Source: an uncultured Oscillospiraceae bacterium
GTDB lineage: Bacteria > Bacillota > Clostridia > Oscillospirales > Oscillospiraceae
Direction of reading: 5' to 3'
Assembly (NCBI GenBank): GCA_944385195.1
Contig: CALWWH010000061.1
Span: 1 to 13,441, forward strand
DNA length: 13,441 bases
Part shown: positions 12,951-13,441 of the stretch, piece by piece
How positions within the stretch are numbered: position 1 is the stretch's first letter
Layout: each line of letters opens with the position of its first letter
Position numbers and translations under genes: made by a program
The notes under the pieces: generated by a model
Told to the model about the DNA's origin: nothing
Databases searched by the model: none
The model's input: only the letters and a program-made list of their open reading frames with translations

Positions 12951-13441
12951 ATGTACTTTGACACGCACGCCCACTACGATGACGAGCGCTTCGACCCCGA
13001 CCGCGAGCAGCTGCTGAGCACACAGCTGCCGGAAGCCGGCATTTCTCTGGTAGTCAACTGTGGCTGCAACCGGGCATCTTCTGTAGCGTCCATCGAGCTG
13101 GCGGAGAAATACGACTACATTTACGCTGCCGTGGGCTGCCACCCCCAGGACAGCGAGACCATGACCGCCGCCGATCTGGATTTCTACGCCGAGCTCAGCC
13201 AGCATCCCAAGGTGGTCGCCATCGGTGAAATTGGCCTGGACTACCACTACGACTATCCCCGGGACATTCAGCTTTTGCGCTTTGAACAGCAATTGCAGCT
13301 GGCTGCGGAGCTCAAAAAGCCCGTCATCGTCCACGACCGGGACGCCCATGGCGATGCCATGGCCCTGGTGCGCAAATATGCCGGCCGGGTTACCGGCGTG
13401 TTCCACTGCTACTCCGGGGCGATAGAGCAGGCCAAGGAGCT
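12951..13441 (+). CDS. tatD: TatD-family metal-dependent deoxyribonuclease (3' truncated by window edge)
   Basis: 163 codons are present before the window ends. The protein begins MYFDTHAHYDDERFD, with D4, H6 and H8 forming the TatD metal-binding start. IGEIGLDYHYD provides the bridging glutamate E93, and VHDRDAHGD (H128) and FHCYSGA (H152) provide further ligands. These define a TatD hydrolase, a TIM-barrel enzyme with 3'-5' exonuclease/DNase activity in studied members; the full family length is about 255-265 residues. The gene starts 43 bases after mnmG; AGGGAG (12933-12938) is a rather distant binding site, 12 bases from the ATG. It is probably the next gene in the same operon. The family is often tentatively named in genomes, so the cellular role is less certain than the fold. 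Confidence 0.92.
   Translation, partial: MYFDTHAHYDDERFDPDREQLLSTQLPEAGISLVVNCGCNRASSVASIELAEKYDYIYAAVGCHPQDSETMTAADLDFYAELSQHPKVVAIGEIGLDYHYDYPRDIQLLRFEQQLQLAAELKKPVIVHDRDAHGDAMALVRKYAGRVTGVFHCYSGAIEQAKE

Overview
The window looks like a chromosomal housekeeping segment from a GC-rich, anaerobic Firmicute, most likely a clostridial gut-type bacterium of the Oscillospiraceae/Oscillospirales. This is an inference from three things. There are strong AGGAGG-type ribosome binding sites and sigma-A style promoters in AT-rich gaps between GC-rich genes. There is a WalRK-type system with YycH/YycI-like partners, plus RNase Y. The Fe-S assembly pair is a minimal SufC/SufB type. No phage, transposase, CRISPR, tRNA or rRNA sequence was seen.

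Layout. (1) Positions 1-60 are the last codons of EF-Tu, followed by two hairpins, the second with a T-run. (2) Positions 303-4976 hold a promoter and four same-strand genes: response regulator (walR-like), sensor kinase (walK-like), and YycH-like and YycI-like membrane-anchored proteins. (3) murA (5163-6455) has its own extended -10 promoter and ends at a 44-bp perfect palindrome. (4) rny (RNase Y, 6550-8100) is convergent with murA on the minus strand and has a near-consensus promoter. (5) Divergent from rny is a 66-aa CopZ-like metallochaperone with a Fur-like palindrome upstream. (6) A compact run follows: sufC (TTG start), a short sufB-type scaffold, rlmH, mnmG and the 5' part of tatD. 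The first three genes overlap by one base at each junction.

How the genes work together. The first block senses and controls cell-envelope homeostasis, and murA, the first committed step of peptidoglycan synthesis, lies directly downstream. The last block combines Fe-S cluster assembly with rRNA (RlmH) and tRNA (MnmG) modification. In Bacilli rlmH also lies near the walRK-yycHI locus, so the window may be a rearranged version of that old neighbourhood, with yycJ and htrA absent and murA, rny, copZ and the Fe-S pair in between.

The best candidates for a second look are the minimal Fe-S pair (resembling the proposed SMS, 'SUF-like minimal system') and its cysteine cluster, the divergent YycH/YycI pair, the hairpin that could mask the mnmG ribosome binding site, and the palindrome upstream of copZ. 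Several obvious longest-ORF starts are probably wrong (walR, murA, sufB, mnmG); corrected starts are given.
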